From positions 1-47,714 of the forward strand of contig DKUO01000004.1 in assembly GCA_002490705.1 (NCBI GenBank): DNA of 47,714 bases, read 5' to 3'. This document shows positions 39,949 through 47,660 of this stretch, one piece after another. The notes under the pieces are model-generated. The model saw only the letters and a list, made by a program, of their open reading frames with translations, did not search any database and was not told the DNA's origin. Numbering within the stretch: the stretch's first letter is position 1; each line of letters begins with the position of its first letter. The stretch comes from Lachnospiraceae bacterium UBA7202. Its GTDB lineage: Bacteria > Bacillota > Clostridia > Lachnospirales > Lachnospiraceae. The translations under genes and the position numbers were made by a program.

Positions 39949-40785
39949 TCACAGTGTCACAATCACCCCGCCGTCATTGGCATACATGCTGCTGACCCCT
40001 GCGGTATCCATCACACAAACATCCCGATAAGACGCCCTTTTCTCCATCAGGTCACGCATAAATTCCGCCCGTTCAGGACAATTGCAGTGAGTAATCATCA
40101 GCGTTCTCTCCTGAGGATTTTCCACATCCTTCACGATACAGTCCGCCATCTTTGCAAGCGCCTTGTTGATGCCGATTGCCTGTCCCTTCTGCTCGATCAC
40201 GCCCAGATTTCCCACCATCACCGGCTTGATGTTTAACGTGGAGGCTACCAGCGCTTTCACCCCGGAAAGCCGCCCGTTCTTGCGAAGCGTTTCCAGATTA
40301 TCCAGCACAAAATAGGTGCGCATCTGCCGCTTAAATGTCTCCACCTTCCGAACCGTCTCCTCAAAAGAAAGCCCCTCGCCCTTGCAGGCGACAACCGCCT
40401 TCACAAGCTGTGTTTCCCCGCAGCTTGCCGACTCGGAATCGAACACATGAATTTTTTTCTCCCCATATTTTTCCGCATACAGGTTTTGCGCAAGCGCGGC
40501 GCTGTTGTAACTGCCGCTCAGATGGGAGGACAGAGTCACCACATAAATCTCCTCCGCATCGTCGTGATAGGCCTCCATAAACTTTTCAGGGGAGGGACAG
40601 GACGACTTGGGACAGAGTGGATAATCCGCCACTTTTTTTAAAAATTCTTTCTGGTTAAAGGTCTCATCGTCTAAGATCACATAATCGCCCACCTCTAACC
40701 CCAACGGAACGATCTGAAATCTGCTGTCATTCTTATCACTTTCAGGCAGCTCACAGCAGCTGTCCACCACGATTTTATAACTCAT
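39949..40785 (-). CDS. DegV-family fatty-acid-binding protein
   Basis: A 278-aa DegV protein, which binds a long-chain fatty acid between two alpha/beta domains and can supply it to FakA fatty acid kinase. Motifs: KIVVDSCCELP, the conserved SSCPSPEKF (lid loop T/S-x-P), TLSSHLSGSYNSA and ENLETLRKNGRLSG-like DNLETLRKNGRLSG. It is convergent with the LytTR gene. No fakA gene is nearby. Confidence 0.92.
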   Translation of the reverse strand: MSYKIVVDSCCELPESDKNDSRFQIVPLGLEVGDYVILDDETFNQKEFLKKVADYPLCPKSSCPSPEKFMEAYHDDAEEIYVVTLSSHLSGSYNSAALAQNLYAEKYGEKKIHVFDSESASCGETQLVKAVVACKGEGLSFEETVRKVETFKRQMRTYFVLDNLETLRKNGRLSGVKALVASTLNIKPVMVGNLGVIEQKGQAIGINKALAKMADCIVKDVENPQERTLMITHCNCPERAEFMRDLMEKRASYRDVCVMDTAGVSSMYANDGGVIVTL

Positions 40786-40945
40786 AAAGCCTCCGCAACC
40801 ATTTCACATAGTTTTCATTACCACTTATAGTATCATAAAACACCCGACTTTGTAAACAGGAAATATCCATTGCAAATTGCAGGCACTTATCATACAATCA
40901 ATGATAGCCGAAGGCTCAAAACACGATACAGGAGAAAGGGATCCC

Positions 40946-41452
40946 ATGATCGCATTAAAAATCACAAACATCAAACAATTTATGAGCAAATTTCTGGCAG
41001 GCGAGGATTTCGACTCTTTTCTCTTAGAGAGCGCCTCCATCAGCACCTACAATACTTTTACGATAGACGGCCGCCAGAACAGGGCGTTTTATACCTCAGA
41101 GGAATGGGATGATCCGGAAATCCGGCCTTACGAATTTACCGCATGGAAAAAGATCCGGCCTGTCTGCTTTGATCTGATTAAGGGCAAGCACACGCCCGCT
41201 GCCTTTCACTTCGTGCTGCACCTGATTCCCGAATACACGGCCTCCATCCTGCAAAAGGAAGATACCGCCGTGACGCCGGATCAAGTGAAAGCCTTTGTCC
41301 TGAACATAAAATACGACGGCACCGGACTCACCTTAGTGACCGGCACCGCCTTTCACACCTTTCTTATGGACAAAACGCCCGACGTATTGTGGGATAAAAC
41401 TGTCAGACAATTTTTATCCAAGAAAGAAATCTCATTTGAAGTCTTGGAGTAA
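40946..41452 (+). CDS. DUF5721 protein
   Basis: A 168-aa soluble protein of the DUF5721 family, widespread in Lachnospiraceae, with the N-terminal MIALKITNIKQFMSKFLAGE and an overall alpha/beta pattern. Function unknown. ATG 40946 follows AAGGG. Starts further upstream (40877) lie before this site. Single gene, convergent with the ECF-sigma operon. Confidence 0.8.
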   Translation: MIALKITNIKQFMSKFLAGEDFDSFLLESASISTYNTFTIDGRQNRAFYTSEEWDDPEIRPYEFTAWKKIRPVCFDLIKGKHTPAAFHFVLHLIPEYTASILQKEDTAVTPDQVKAFVLNIKYDGTGLTLVTGTAFHTFLMDKTPDVLWDKTVRQFLSKKEISFEVLE

Positions 41453-41483
41453 ATTCTTTCAAAACGAACGCTGCATCAAAGGA

Positions 41484-41837
41484 TTACCACCACATCTCCT
41501 GATACTGTATGGCACAATCCACCACCGCCATCATCATGGCAAAGAAAAGCATCAGCGCCAGCATGAGAATGGCCGGAAAATCATAGACAAATTTGTACCC
41601 TGCCGCATTGCTTTTGCGGTTCTCCACCAGAATCTCAACACCCAGCAAAACAAACACAATGGGCCAGCAGTTAAAAATCATTTCATAATTGAGAGACGGC
41701 GCCGCCATATGTACCAGAAAGAGCACCCCAAACACGATTAACGTCAGTCCAAAGGTGACGGAACCCACCCGGCGGGTCTTCACCGTTTCAGCCGCTTCCG
41801 GGCCTGTCATCACAGCGTTCTTTTCCTGTGTATCCAT
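41484..41837 (-). CDS. Small membrane protein of the ECF-sigma operon (DUF5668/LiaI-like)
   Basis: A 117-aa protein with a polar N-terminus and three hydrophobic segments (VTFGLTLIVFGVLFLVHMA; then MIFNCWPIVFVLLGVEILV and AILMLALMLFFAMMMAV). The first two helices resemble the LiaI/LiaF-type cell-envelope stress domain (DUF5668), where a polar residue follows WP in the second helix. Last of four genes in one direction; only 4 bases separate it from the preceding gene. ATG 41837 has GGGAGG upstream. Confidence 0.72.
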   Translation of the reverse strand: MDTQEKNAVMTGPEAAETVKTRRVGSVTFGLTLIVFGVLFLVHMAAPSLNYEMIFNCWPIVFVLLGVEILVENRKSNAAGYKFVYDFPAILMLALMLFFAMMMAVVDCAIQYQEMWW

Positions 41838-41841
41838 ACCT

Positions 41842-42495
41842 TTACGCCTCCCTCTGTCCATCCGTCTGCCCGTCCTGCTGTTCGTCTTTCTGCCCGTCTT
41901 CTGCCTGTTCCTTCTTCTGCTCGATCTGCATCACCGGTGTTTCTACGGCCTGCTCTTTCCTGTTTGTATCCGGCTCCTCAATCTCGCTCTTCCCGCGAAG
42001 CAGCCGCACGCCAACCCAGATGATCACCAGCGCAAGCACCGCTCTCGGAAGTTCGTCCCTCACGGTATAATAAATCGCTTTCATCACAGGGTTATCCCAC
42101 CCCACATAATCCCAGAGCATACCGAATCCCACATTCCACAACATACAAACGCCCAGAATAATAAGCGCTGCCGCTGCAAGATTCCTGTTCCTTCTGTTTA
42201 GCTTGAGACGGCTGTAATCCATATTGGCAAAGCCGAAAAGATACTCGTCTTCCATAGCCGCAAACTGCTCGTCTTCCAGACCGCCCAGATTGTTGGCGTG
42301 GAAAAAGGCATACACATAAATGATTATGGGAAATACCGCCAGCACGCCAATATTGGTAATCCCCACTACCGCACAGGAAAGCAGAAATCCCGTCATAAAG
42401 CTGAGTCCCATCTTCATAAAGCCTATGTACATATGTCCCGCTCCCGGCCAGAGGGAAAACACAAACAACCAAAACCTGTTTTTCTTCTTTTTCAT
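41842..42495 (-). CDS. Membrane protein with charged tail, ECF-sigma operon
   Basis: A 217-aa protein: an N-terminal pair of helices with FSLWPGAGHMYIGFMKMGLS, a TM2-like motif; further helices (about 28-60, 100-120 and 143-162); and a C-terminal tail of about 45 residues rich in Glu, Gln and Lys. ATG 42495 with GGGAGG 9 bases upstream is chosen over ATG 42519, whose frame overlaps the anti-sigma gene. Function unknown; the tail may contact the anti-sigma factor or cytosolic partners (speculative). Confidence 0.75.
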   Translation of the reverse strand: MKKKKNRFWLFVFSLWPGAGHMYIGFMKMGLSFMTGFLLSCAVVGITNIGVLAVFPIIIYVYAFFHANNLGGLEDEQFAAMEDEYLFGFANMDYSRLKLNRRNRNLAAAALIILGVCMLWNVGFGMLWDYVGWDNPVMKAIYYTVRDELPRAVLALVIIWVGVRLLRGKSEIEEPDTNRKEQAVETPVMQIEQKKEQAEDGQKDEQQDGQTDGQREA

Positions 42496-42499
42496 TTTA

Positions 42500-42994
42500 T
42501 CAATCCTCCCATTTTTCATAATCTGTCAATTTGTCCGCTATCTTCTCAAAATATTGTTTTCTGGCATAAGCCCTCTCCTGTCCCTTGCAGTAGCGCTCCC
42601 ATTTCCTGTCAATGTCCTGCTGCCTGTCAAGCGCTTCCTGTTCCCATTCGTCCCGCGCTTTTTCGTCTCTATCCGAAACACCGACAATGCCTGAATACAA
42701 CGTATCCGCTGTTTCCGAATCGTTCACGGGCACCAGAAAGAGTACCGCCAGAGCTGCCGCCATCCCTACCAGAACCTTAGCCCGATAAGAAAAAATCTGC
42801 CTTTTTTGTCTCCTCCGCTTCTGTGCGCCAAGCCGAAAAAATATTTCCTCCTTCATGCCGCCCGGTGCATGAATGAGCGCTTTCTCCTCCACCTGGCTGA
42901 TCAGCCGCATGAGTTCTTCGTCACTGAAAGGCTCTGAGAGGAAAGCTTCCCGTCTATTCTGTTTTTTTCTCTCTTCCTCTATATTATGTATCAT
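42500..42994 (-). CDS. Putative anti-sigma factor
   Basis: A 164-aa protein with one membrane span (about residues 76-95, VLVGMAAALAVLFLVPV), an N-terminal cytoplasmic domain (FSDEELMRLISQVEEKALIH; PGGMKEEIFFRLG, about 1-70) and a charged extracytoplasmic region. Position directly after, and overlapping by 4 bases (ATGA) with, an ECF sigma gene is the classic place for its anti-sigma partner. No zinc-binding HxxxCxxC motif is present, so it is not a ZAS-type factor. Confidence 0.72.
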   Translation of the reverse strand: MIHNIEEERKKQNRREAFLSEPFSDEELMRLISQVEEKALIHAPGGMKEEIFFRLGAQKRRRQKRQIFSYRAKVLVGMAAALAVLFLVPVNDSETADTLYSGIVGVSDRDEKARDEWEQEALDRQQDIDRKWERYCKGQERAYARKQYFEKIADKLTDYEKWED

Positions 42995-43539
42995 GCGCCT
43001 CTCTCCTTTTCATACATCCTGCGAAGCATACTCCTCGCCCGGTAAATCTGGGTCTGTATGGTCTTTTTCTTCGCTCCTCTTACCTCGGCAATCTCGGCCG
43101 CATCCATCTCGTCATAATAGTATGCCTTGGCGATCTCATTGTAGGGCGGTTTCAGGGCGCAGCACCTTTCTAGCAATGTCTCGCGCACTTCCTTCTCCAG
43201 GCAAATGCTTTCCGGCGTCTGCTGCATCACTGCGCCGTCCCCGCCGTATCTGGCATCCGCGTCTGCGGGCCCGCTCTGGCCCGGAGGGCCTGTCGCCTCC
43301 ATCCCCAAATCCGCCATGGGAATGCTGCGCCGTCCCGCACTTTGCAGATAATCCAGACATTTGTTTGTGGCAATCCGGCATATCCAAGCCTTTTCATGTC
43401 TGCCGTCAAACTCCGCCAGATGCCTGTAGGCCGACAGGAACGTTTCCTGCGCCAGATCCTCGGAGGCAAAATAGTCTGTTGTCATCTTATAACAGATGGA
43501 AAAAACAAGATGTTGGTAAGAATCAATCAGCGCTGACAA
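42991..43539 (-). CDS. ECF RNA polymerase sigma factor
   Basis: A 182-aa ECF sigma: region 2 (YQHLVFSICYKMTTDYFASEDLAQETFLSAYRH, given here as its main hallmark AEDLAQETF-like SEDLAQETF), linker, and region 4 (YNEIAKAYYYDEMDAAEIAE, then KKKTIQTQIYRARSMLRRM). A Gly/Asp-rich stretch of about 25 residues separates the regions. The start is TTG 43539 (AGGGA 7 bases upstream); no ATG or GTG is available nearby. First gene of a four-gene operon with its anti-sigma and two membrane proteins, suggesting envelope-stress control. Confidence 0.88.
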   Translation of the reverse strand: MSALIDSYQHLVFSICYKMTTDYFASEDLAQETFLSAYRHLAEFDGRHEKAWICRIATNKCLDYLQSAGRRSIPMADLGMEATGPPGQSGPADADARYGGDGAVMQQTPESICLEKEVRETLLERCCALKPPYNEIAKAYYYDEMDAAEIAEVRGAKKKTIQTQIYRARSMLRRMYEKERGA

Positions 43540-43669
43540 TTGTTCTTCCCTGTTGATACGCTTTGCCCCCTTTCTTCTGGTCCGGCCCCTTTAAAGCCGC
43601 CTGTTTTTCCTGCGTCTATACATTATAACGGACCCCTACCTCAAATGTCTTCAACTTTGACAAAAATTT

Positions 43670-44026
43670 TTACCCTTTCATTTTTGGCCGGAAAATCAGG
43701 CTCCCCAGATACCCGAAAATCAAAGCCGCCGCGCATCCCACCGCGCCGGTCTTGAAGCCGCCCTGAAACAGACCGATAAATCCGTTTTGATCCACAGCCT
43801 CCTTCACGCCTTTCATCAGAATATTTCCATAGCCGAGAAGCGGAACGCTGGCCCCGGCCCCCGCGTACTCCATAAAAGGCTCATACAATCCGAAAAAGCT
43901 GATCACAGCGCCCACGCACACTAACAGCACCATGACGCGCCCCGGCAGAAGCTTTGTCTTTTCCAATAAGATCTGCACCAATGCGCAGATCAAACCGCCC
44001 ACCCAAAAGGCGTTGATATAATCCAT
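43670..44026 (-). CDS. spoVAE: Stage V sporulation protein AE
   Basis: A 118-aa membrane protein matching SpoVAE (SpoVAEb): YINAFWVGGLICALVQILLE, LPGRVMVLLVCVGAV, GASVPLLGYGNILMKGVKEA and a final helix. SpoVA proteins move dipicolinic acid into the forespore. The usual partners spoVAC and spoVAD are not beside it: upstream are ridA and aroK, downstream the ECF sigma gene. It is thus an orphan copy or a detached member of the operon. Confidence 0.88.
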   Translation of the reverse strand: MDYINAFWVGGLICALVQILLEKTKLLPGRVMVLLVCVGAVISFFGLYEPFMEYAGAGASVPLLGYGNILMKGVKEAVDQNGFIGLFQGGFKTGAVGCAAALIFGYLGSLIFRPKMKG

Positions 44027-44054
44027 CGTCTTTACCTCCCTATCGCTAAAATCG

Positions 44055-44099
44055 AAAAGAAACAGAGAATATCTTCTCCCTGATATTCTCTGCCTTTTT
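44055..44099 (-). terminator. Terminator of the ridA-aroK operon
   Basis: CAGAGAATATC (44063-44073) and GATATTCTCTG (44082-44092) form a perfect 11-bp stem with an 8-base loop. On the minus strand it is followed by TTTCTTTTC and preceded by AAAAA. It separates aroK from spoVAE. Confidence 0.8.
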
Positions 44100-44107
44100 C
44101 AAACATA

Positions 44108-44602
44108 TTATGCAGTTATTTCCGCGATTTTTTTAACAATCTCCCGAATCGAAAGCCCTTCGCAGGCCACCGTGTAATCGGCATATCCCTCATAGAGAGG
44201 CACCCGCTCTTCATACAGTCCGGCCAGGTCCTGGCCTTCCCGCAAAGTCACGCCCCGCTCATTCAGATCGCCGAGCCTCTCCCTGATTTCATCCAGCGGA
44301 AGGGAGAGATAGACCACCGTTCCGATCTGTTTATAATGTGCCATAGCTTTCGGGCCATAGACCGCGCTTCCTCCGGTGGCAATCACCGTCCGGCTGGCTT
44401 CCATGGATTCGCCCACAGACTCCTCCACCCGCCAGAACCCTTCCACGCCGCGTTCGGCTATGATTTCATGCAGAAGTTTTCCCTCTCTGCTCTGAATCAC
44501 CAGATCCGCATCCACGAAGGCATATCCCAGTTTTTTGGCCAATACCACGCCCACCGTGCTTTTTCCCGCACCGGGCATGCCAATCAGAATAATGTTCTTC
44601 AT
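44108..44602 (-). CDS. aroK: Shikimate kinase
   Basis: A 164-aa kinase phosphorylating shikimate in aromatic amino acid synthesis: Walker A GMPGAGKST (8-16), DADLVIQSREGKLLHEIIAE (shikimate Asp-x-Asp), FWRVEESV and ATGGSAVYGPKA. ATG 44602 is fixed by the ATGA overlap with the ridA stop. No other aro gene is nearby. A relative acting on another small substrate is possible but the motifs fit shikimate kinase well. Confidence 0.9.
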   Translation of the reverse strand: MKNIILIGMPGAGKSTVGVVLAKKLGYAFVDADLVIQSREGKLLHEIIAERGVEGFWRVEESVGESMEASRTVIATGGSAVYGPKAMAHYKQIGTVVYLSLPLDEIRERLGDLNERGVTLREGQDLAGLYEERVPLYEGYADYTVACEGLSIREIVKKIAEITA

Positions 44603-44976
44603 TTCAAATACGCCGTCACTTCCACCTCGCACAACACATTTTTGGGAAGCTGTTTCACCGCCACACAGCTCCGTGCTGGTTTTTCTGTGAAGTATTTCTC
44701 ATACACTGCATTGAACGCCGCAAAATCGCCCATATCTGCCAGAAAACAGGTGGTTTTCACCACCTTTTCGTAGTCCGCGCCCGCCTCCGCGAGAATCGCT
44801 CCCACATTCTTCATCGCCTGTTCCGCCTGTTCGGTCACGTCCTTGCCTTTGATTTCTCCCGTGGCGGGATCAATGGGAATCTGCCCCGATGCAAACAGGA
44901 AATCCCCTGCAATGATTCCCTGTGAATAGGGGCCGATGGCTGCCGGTGCTTTGTCTGTAGACACTTTGGTTAACAT
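44599..44976 (-). CDS. ridA: RidA-family enamine/imine deaminase
   Basis: A 125-aa RidA/YjgF protein, which hydrolyses reactive 2-aminoacrylate-type intermediates. Motifs: IGPYSQGIIAGDFLFASGQI, NVGAILAEAGADYEKVVKTT, and RSCVAVKQLPKNVLCEVEVT with the Arg and Glu of the active site. Coupled to aroK by a 4-base overlap. Confidence 0.94.
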   Translation of the reverse strand: MLTKVSTDKAPAAIGPYSQGIIAGDFLFASGQIPIDPATGEIKGKDVTEQAEQAMKNVGAILAEAGADYEKVVKTTCFLADMGDFAAFNAVYEKYFTEKPARSCVAVKQLPKNVLCEVEVTAYLK

Positions 44977-45020
44977 AATATTTTCCTCTCTTTCCTTTGT
45001 AATCTTAAGTCTCTTTTACT

Positions 45021-45251
45021 CTATGATCCGAATCTGGCCACCACATAGTATCCTCTGGCCGTCTCTTTTACCTCGGTCACCACACCCTCCCGCTCCAGCA
45101 TCCTCTCCCGGAACGGAAAGTTCCCTGACATCGCAAGGGACGGGTCTATGGTGTAGTAATAGTTGCTGGGAAGAACGCCCTCCGTCACCGTGATTCGGTC
45201 ACCCTCTTTGAGGAGGCCGGGTCGCTCCATCTTAAATTCCATTTCCCGCAT
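45021..45251 (-). CDS. Small conserved protein, unknown function
   Basis: A 76-aa protein with beta-rich character (LLKEGDRITVTEGVLPSNYY; REGVVTEVKETARGYYVVAR), suggesting an SH3-like barrel. Unrecognised. GGAG lies 8 bases before ATG 45251. It follows the toxin gene by 35 bases in the same direction and precedes ridA by 44 bases. Confidence 0.7.
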   Translation of the reverse strand: MREMEFKMERPGLLKEGDRITVTEGVLPSNYYYTIDPSLAMSGNFPFRERMLEREGVVTEVKETARGYYVVARFGS

Positions 45252-45286
45252 GTGCTTTACTCCATTCTGTTTCCTAATACCGTATA

Positions 45287-45619
45287 CTACTGCAAATGAA
45301 GCTCCTCTGCAAAGATTCCCTCATAATCCTGTAACTCATGAAACATTCCGTCAACAATAACTGTATTGTCTTGTATCCGATACAGCATCACAAATTTATG
45401 GCTGGCAAATTTTATTTTTCGGTATTTATACTTTGCCAAAACAGGATTATCACATATTTTCAATGAATCCGCCGACGTCGACAACCTCTTTTGGGTATCT
45501 CTGGCATCCGCGAGAATCTCTTTTGCTGCCTGTCTGTTTTTCAATGTCTCTACAGTATAAAATACATACATATCTAATCTGCGCTTTGCAGGCGGCATGA
45601 TAATAACCTTATAAGCCAT
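45287..45619 (-). CDS. RelE/ParE-family toxin
   Basis: A 110-aa RelE/ParE-fold protein: AYKVIIMPPAKRRLDMYVFY at the N-terminus, then YRKIKFASHKFVMLYRIQDN (the basic beta-sheet of the family) and VIVDGMFHELQDYEGIF at the C-terminus. Either an mRNA interferase or a gyrase poison; sequence alone does not settle which. ATG 45619 overlaps the antitoxin gene by 11 bases, a typical toxin-antitoxin arrangement. GGAG upstream. Confidence 0.86.
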   Translation of the reverse strand: MAYKVIIMPPAKRRLDMYVFYTVETLKNRQAAKEILADARDTQKRLSTSADSLKICDNPVLAKYKYRKIKFASHKFVMLYRIQDNTVIVDGMFHELQDYEGIFAEELHLQ

Positions 45620-45839
45620 ATTTTTCTCCAATTTCACCCAGAACTTTATCGAAATCTTCCCCCTCGCCGGCATCATAACAAGCCCTTGATTTGGCAAGTT
45701 CTGCTAATATCTCATTTTTACTTAATGGTTTATAAGGATTATTCCCGCAAAAATTTGTCAAAAGATAACTCTGTATTTCCCTCTGGCATTCTTCCGGAAT
45801 AGTTAATAACAATGCTAAGTTAGCTTCAAGCGTGCTCAT
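45609..45839 (-). CDS. Antitoxin of the RelE/ParE-like pair
   Basis: A 76-aa acidic protein (ANLALLLTIPEECQREIQSY at the N-terminus, LSKNEILAELAKSRACYDAG and the acidic C-terminus EDFDKVLGEIGEKYGL, which would neutralise the basic toxin). ATG 45839 has GGAGG 8 bases upstream; longer readings begin with hydrophobic residues and no such site. Overlaps the toxin gene. The C-terminal helix resembles StbD/RelB-type antitoxins. Confidence 0.82.
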   Translation of the reverse strand: MSTLEANLALLLTIPEECQREIQSYLLTNFCGNNPYKPLSKNEILAELAKSRACYDAGEGEDFDKVLGEIGEKYGL

Positions 45840-45908
45840 ACCAATCGCCTCCATTGTGTTTCCTACTGGAATCATTTCTATTATAACAGGAAATTCACAA
45901 GATAACAC

Positions 45909-46577
45909 CTAATTTTTGAAGGTACAATATCTCGTCCACTCCACCGCATCCCTGACAGCCTCACCGCCGCCCATCGTGGTACGCAGATATTTTCGCGTCA
46001 AGGCATACCATTCCTCATAAGTACATGTCTGCCCATCAAACTCATAGATATCATCATCCTGATATGTCCAAAAGTCATCCTCTTTACTCTGCCACGAAAA
46101 AAACACTTCATTGGTCGACTCACCGGCAGAATCCAGTTCAAAATATTCATAAAACTCACCATATTCGTGTCTATCATTTGCGTGATATAAAAAGCCTCCG
46201 TTTTTCAGTGGTGAATACGAACACATATTGCATACAAAGTATCCGCATTGATACATTTCCCCATCTTTTACGGAAAAAATCACATATTCGGCTCTCGCAC
46301 CAAGTATATGCAGCTCCGGAATGCCGTCCCCTGTCACATCCGCAATGGCATATGTTGTCTCGTCCCGTCGTTCCGGCTCTCCTGTCGGCGTTGAAATTTC
46401 TTTAATATTCCAACCGCCCGCCGTCCGCTTCCCCTCTATAAATTCCTGATATATCCTAACTGCCTGTTTTACCCGGTATTGTTTCAAGCAAAACATAGCT
46501 AAAACTCCCGTCAAAACGCAGACTGCCAAAATACCAATCCCGATCATCCATTTTCTTTTACGCATCATTCTCCCCAT
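45909..46577 (-). CDS. Membrane-anchored extracellular protein, unknown function
   Basis: A 222-aa protein with an N-terminal basic stretch and a membrane anchor (residues about 10-32, MIGIGILAVCVLTGVLAMFC). The exposed domain contains TTYAIADVTGDGIPELHILG, an FG-GAP/VCBS-like calcium-binding motif, and many Tyr/Trp/Glu residues. No enzyme motif seen. An alternative start ATG 46565 is possible. A 70-base gap separates it from the antitoxin gene. Confidence 0.7.
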   Translation of the reverse strand: MGRMMRKRKWMIGIGILAVCVLTGVLAMFCLKQYRVKQAVRIYQEFIEGKRTAGGWNIKEISTPTGEPERRDETTYAIADVTGDGIPELHILGARAEYVIFSVKDGEMYQCGYFVCNMCSYSPLKNGGFLYHANDRHEYGEFYEYFELDSAGESTNEVFFSWQSKEDDFWTYQDDDIYEFDGQTCTYEEWYALTRKYLRTTMGGGEAVRDAVEWTRYCTFKN

Positions 46578-46765
46578 CAGGCAAAATTTCGTTCATTCCC
46601 TGTATAAGCAAATACTTTTTCTATTATACCACAGCCGGAACAGCCCAATCAACGAAACCACATTTTAGAATAATTGAGATTTTGAATAGCCATTTATCAT
46701 AATTTGCAGTATAATATTGTTATTGGTAGATTATTTCAAAATAATTATGCTTGCGGAGAAAAATT

Positions 46766-47500
46766 ATGTTTAAAACAAAAGAAGAATATATTCTATTTGC
46801 CGACGAGACTAAAAAGACACCCCAAAATCCTTATTTTTGTTTTGCTGGACTAATTATAAAAAGATGTGATTATGAAGATGTTCTGGTGACAAAAATAAAT
46901 AATTTAAAAGAAAAGCATTTTGGCAGAACAGATATTATTTTTCACTATACTGATATGAAAAATAATAAGGGTGAATTTTCCGGTTTTCGGGACTCTTCCA
47001 TTCGAAATAAATTTTGGACTGAATTTGTAAATGTCATTAAAACGATAGATTTCCATACCATAGGTGTATATTTTGACCAAAATCTAATGAAAGAGCTATA
47101 CAAAAATAGTGGCACAACAAACTATGATATTGCATACAGACATTTACTGGAGAACTATATGCACTTCTTAAAGGAACATGATGGTGTTGGCTCTATTTGC
47201 ATAGAATCAAGAACATTTAAAGAGAACATGTTTTTACAACGGAATCATTTTGATTATATTGAAAAAGGTTCCATATACTATAGTAGTAAAAACACATCCG
47301 ATCATCTAGCTACTATCGGCTTTGTTGTCAAAGGTGATAATTGTATCGGTTTACAGATCGCAGATATTATACCTGCAAGATTTATGAGAATTATCAATAA
47401 ACAAAGCGATAATTATTTGCTTAACAAAACTTTTCATGAGAAAATGTATTGTTATGGCACTCAGGAAGAAACCATTTTAGGATTAAAAAATCTATTATAG
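46766..47500 (+). CDS. DUF3800 protein
   Basis: A 244-aa protein of the DUF3800 family, putative RNase H-fold nucleases: starts with EEYILFADETKKTPQNPYFC (Asp13-Glu14, acidic N-terminal motif corresponding to the usual Y-x-D-E) and ends with GDNCIGLQIADIIPARFMRI (Asp in the usual LQxAD). Such genes are frequent in prophages and defence islands. AT-rich and unlike its neighbours in codon use, hence probably acquired. ATG 46766 follows GGAG. Next to it (plus strand) lies a promoter and a structured RNA. Confidence 0.85.
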   Translation: MFKTKEEYILFADETKKTPQNPYFCFAGLIIKRCDYEDVLVTKINNLKEKHFGRTDIIFHYTDMKNNKGEFSGFRDSSIRNKFWTEFVNVIKTIDFHTIGVYFDQNLMKELYKNSGTTNYDIAYRHLLENYMHFLKEHDGVGSICIESRTFKENMFLQRNHFDYIEKGSIYYSSKNTSDHLATIGFVVKGDNCIGLQIADIIPARFMRIINKQSDNYLLNKTFHEKMYCYGTQEETILGLKNLL

Positions 47501-47504
47501 CATA

Positions 47505-47533
47505 TTGACTCTAATTTGGGGGTATGATATAAT
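47505..47533 (+). promoter_or_regulatory. Consensus promoter of the structured RNA
   Basis: TTGACT (47505-47510), exactly 17 bases of spacer, TATAAT (47528-47533): one mismatch from the housekeeping consensus. It begins 4 bases after the DUF3800 stop codon. Start point expected near 47540. Confidence 0.85.
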
Positions 47534-47539
47534 AGGTTC

Positions 47540-47660
47540 ACTTTCAAAGATAGTGTGACTAGTATTTGGAAGTTCTCGTATCAAGAAAGTGTATACTTGA
47601 CGATGATACGATAGAAACCATTCTGTAGGGCTTAGTGTGACTAATGCCCTACTTTTATTT
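47540..47660 (+). ncRNA. Putative structured small RNA, candidate RNA antitoxin
   Basis: About 120 nt between a strong promoter and a terminator, with no coding frame. It contains two identical 11-mers TAGTGTGACTA (47551-47561, 47633-47643), each able to form a hairpin TAGT-GTG-ACTA. A central hairpin is formed by CGTATCA (47577-47583) and TGATACG (47604-47610), extended by TTCT/AGAA and GG/CC. The second 11-mer is the loop of the terminator GTAGGGC/GCCCTAC (47625-47631 with 47646-47652) followed by TTTTATTT. It ends about 50 bases before an unseen gene. Layout is like type III toxin-antitoxin or AbiF-type RNAs; identity not established. Confidence 0.6.
47625..47660 (+). terminator. Terminator of the structured RNA
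   Basis: GTAGGGC pairs with GCCCTAC and, inside, TTAGT with ACTAA around a GTG loop; followed by TTTTATTT. Leaky read-through would place the downstream gene under the same promoter. Confidence 0.8.

Noticed and set aside
44970..44990. GTTAACATAA-type sequences (44970, 12535, 7751) as variants of the dispersed motif
   Set aside because: They differ inside the core and encode Met-Leu-Thr in frame, so they look coincidental.
47551..47643. CRISPR-like repeats or a Cas13 array at the right edge
   Set aside because: Only two copies of an 11-mer, each self-complementary, one of them inside a terminator. No spacer-repeat periodicity and no cas gene in the window.
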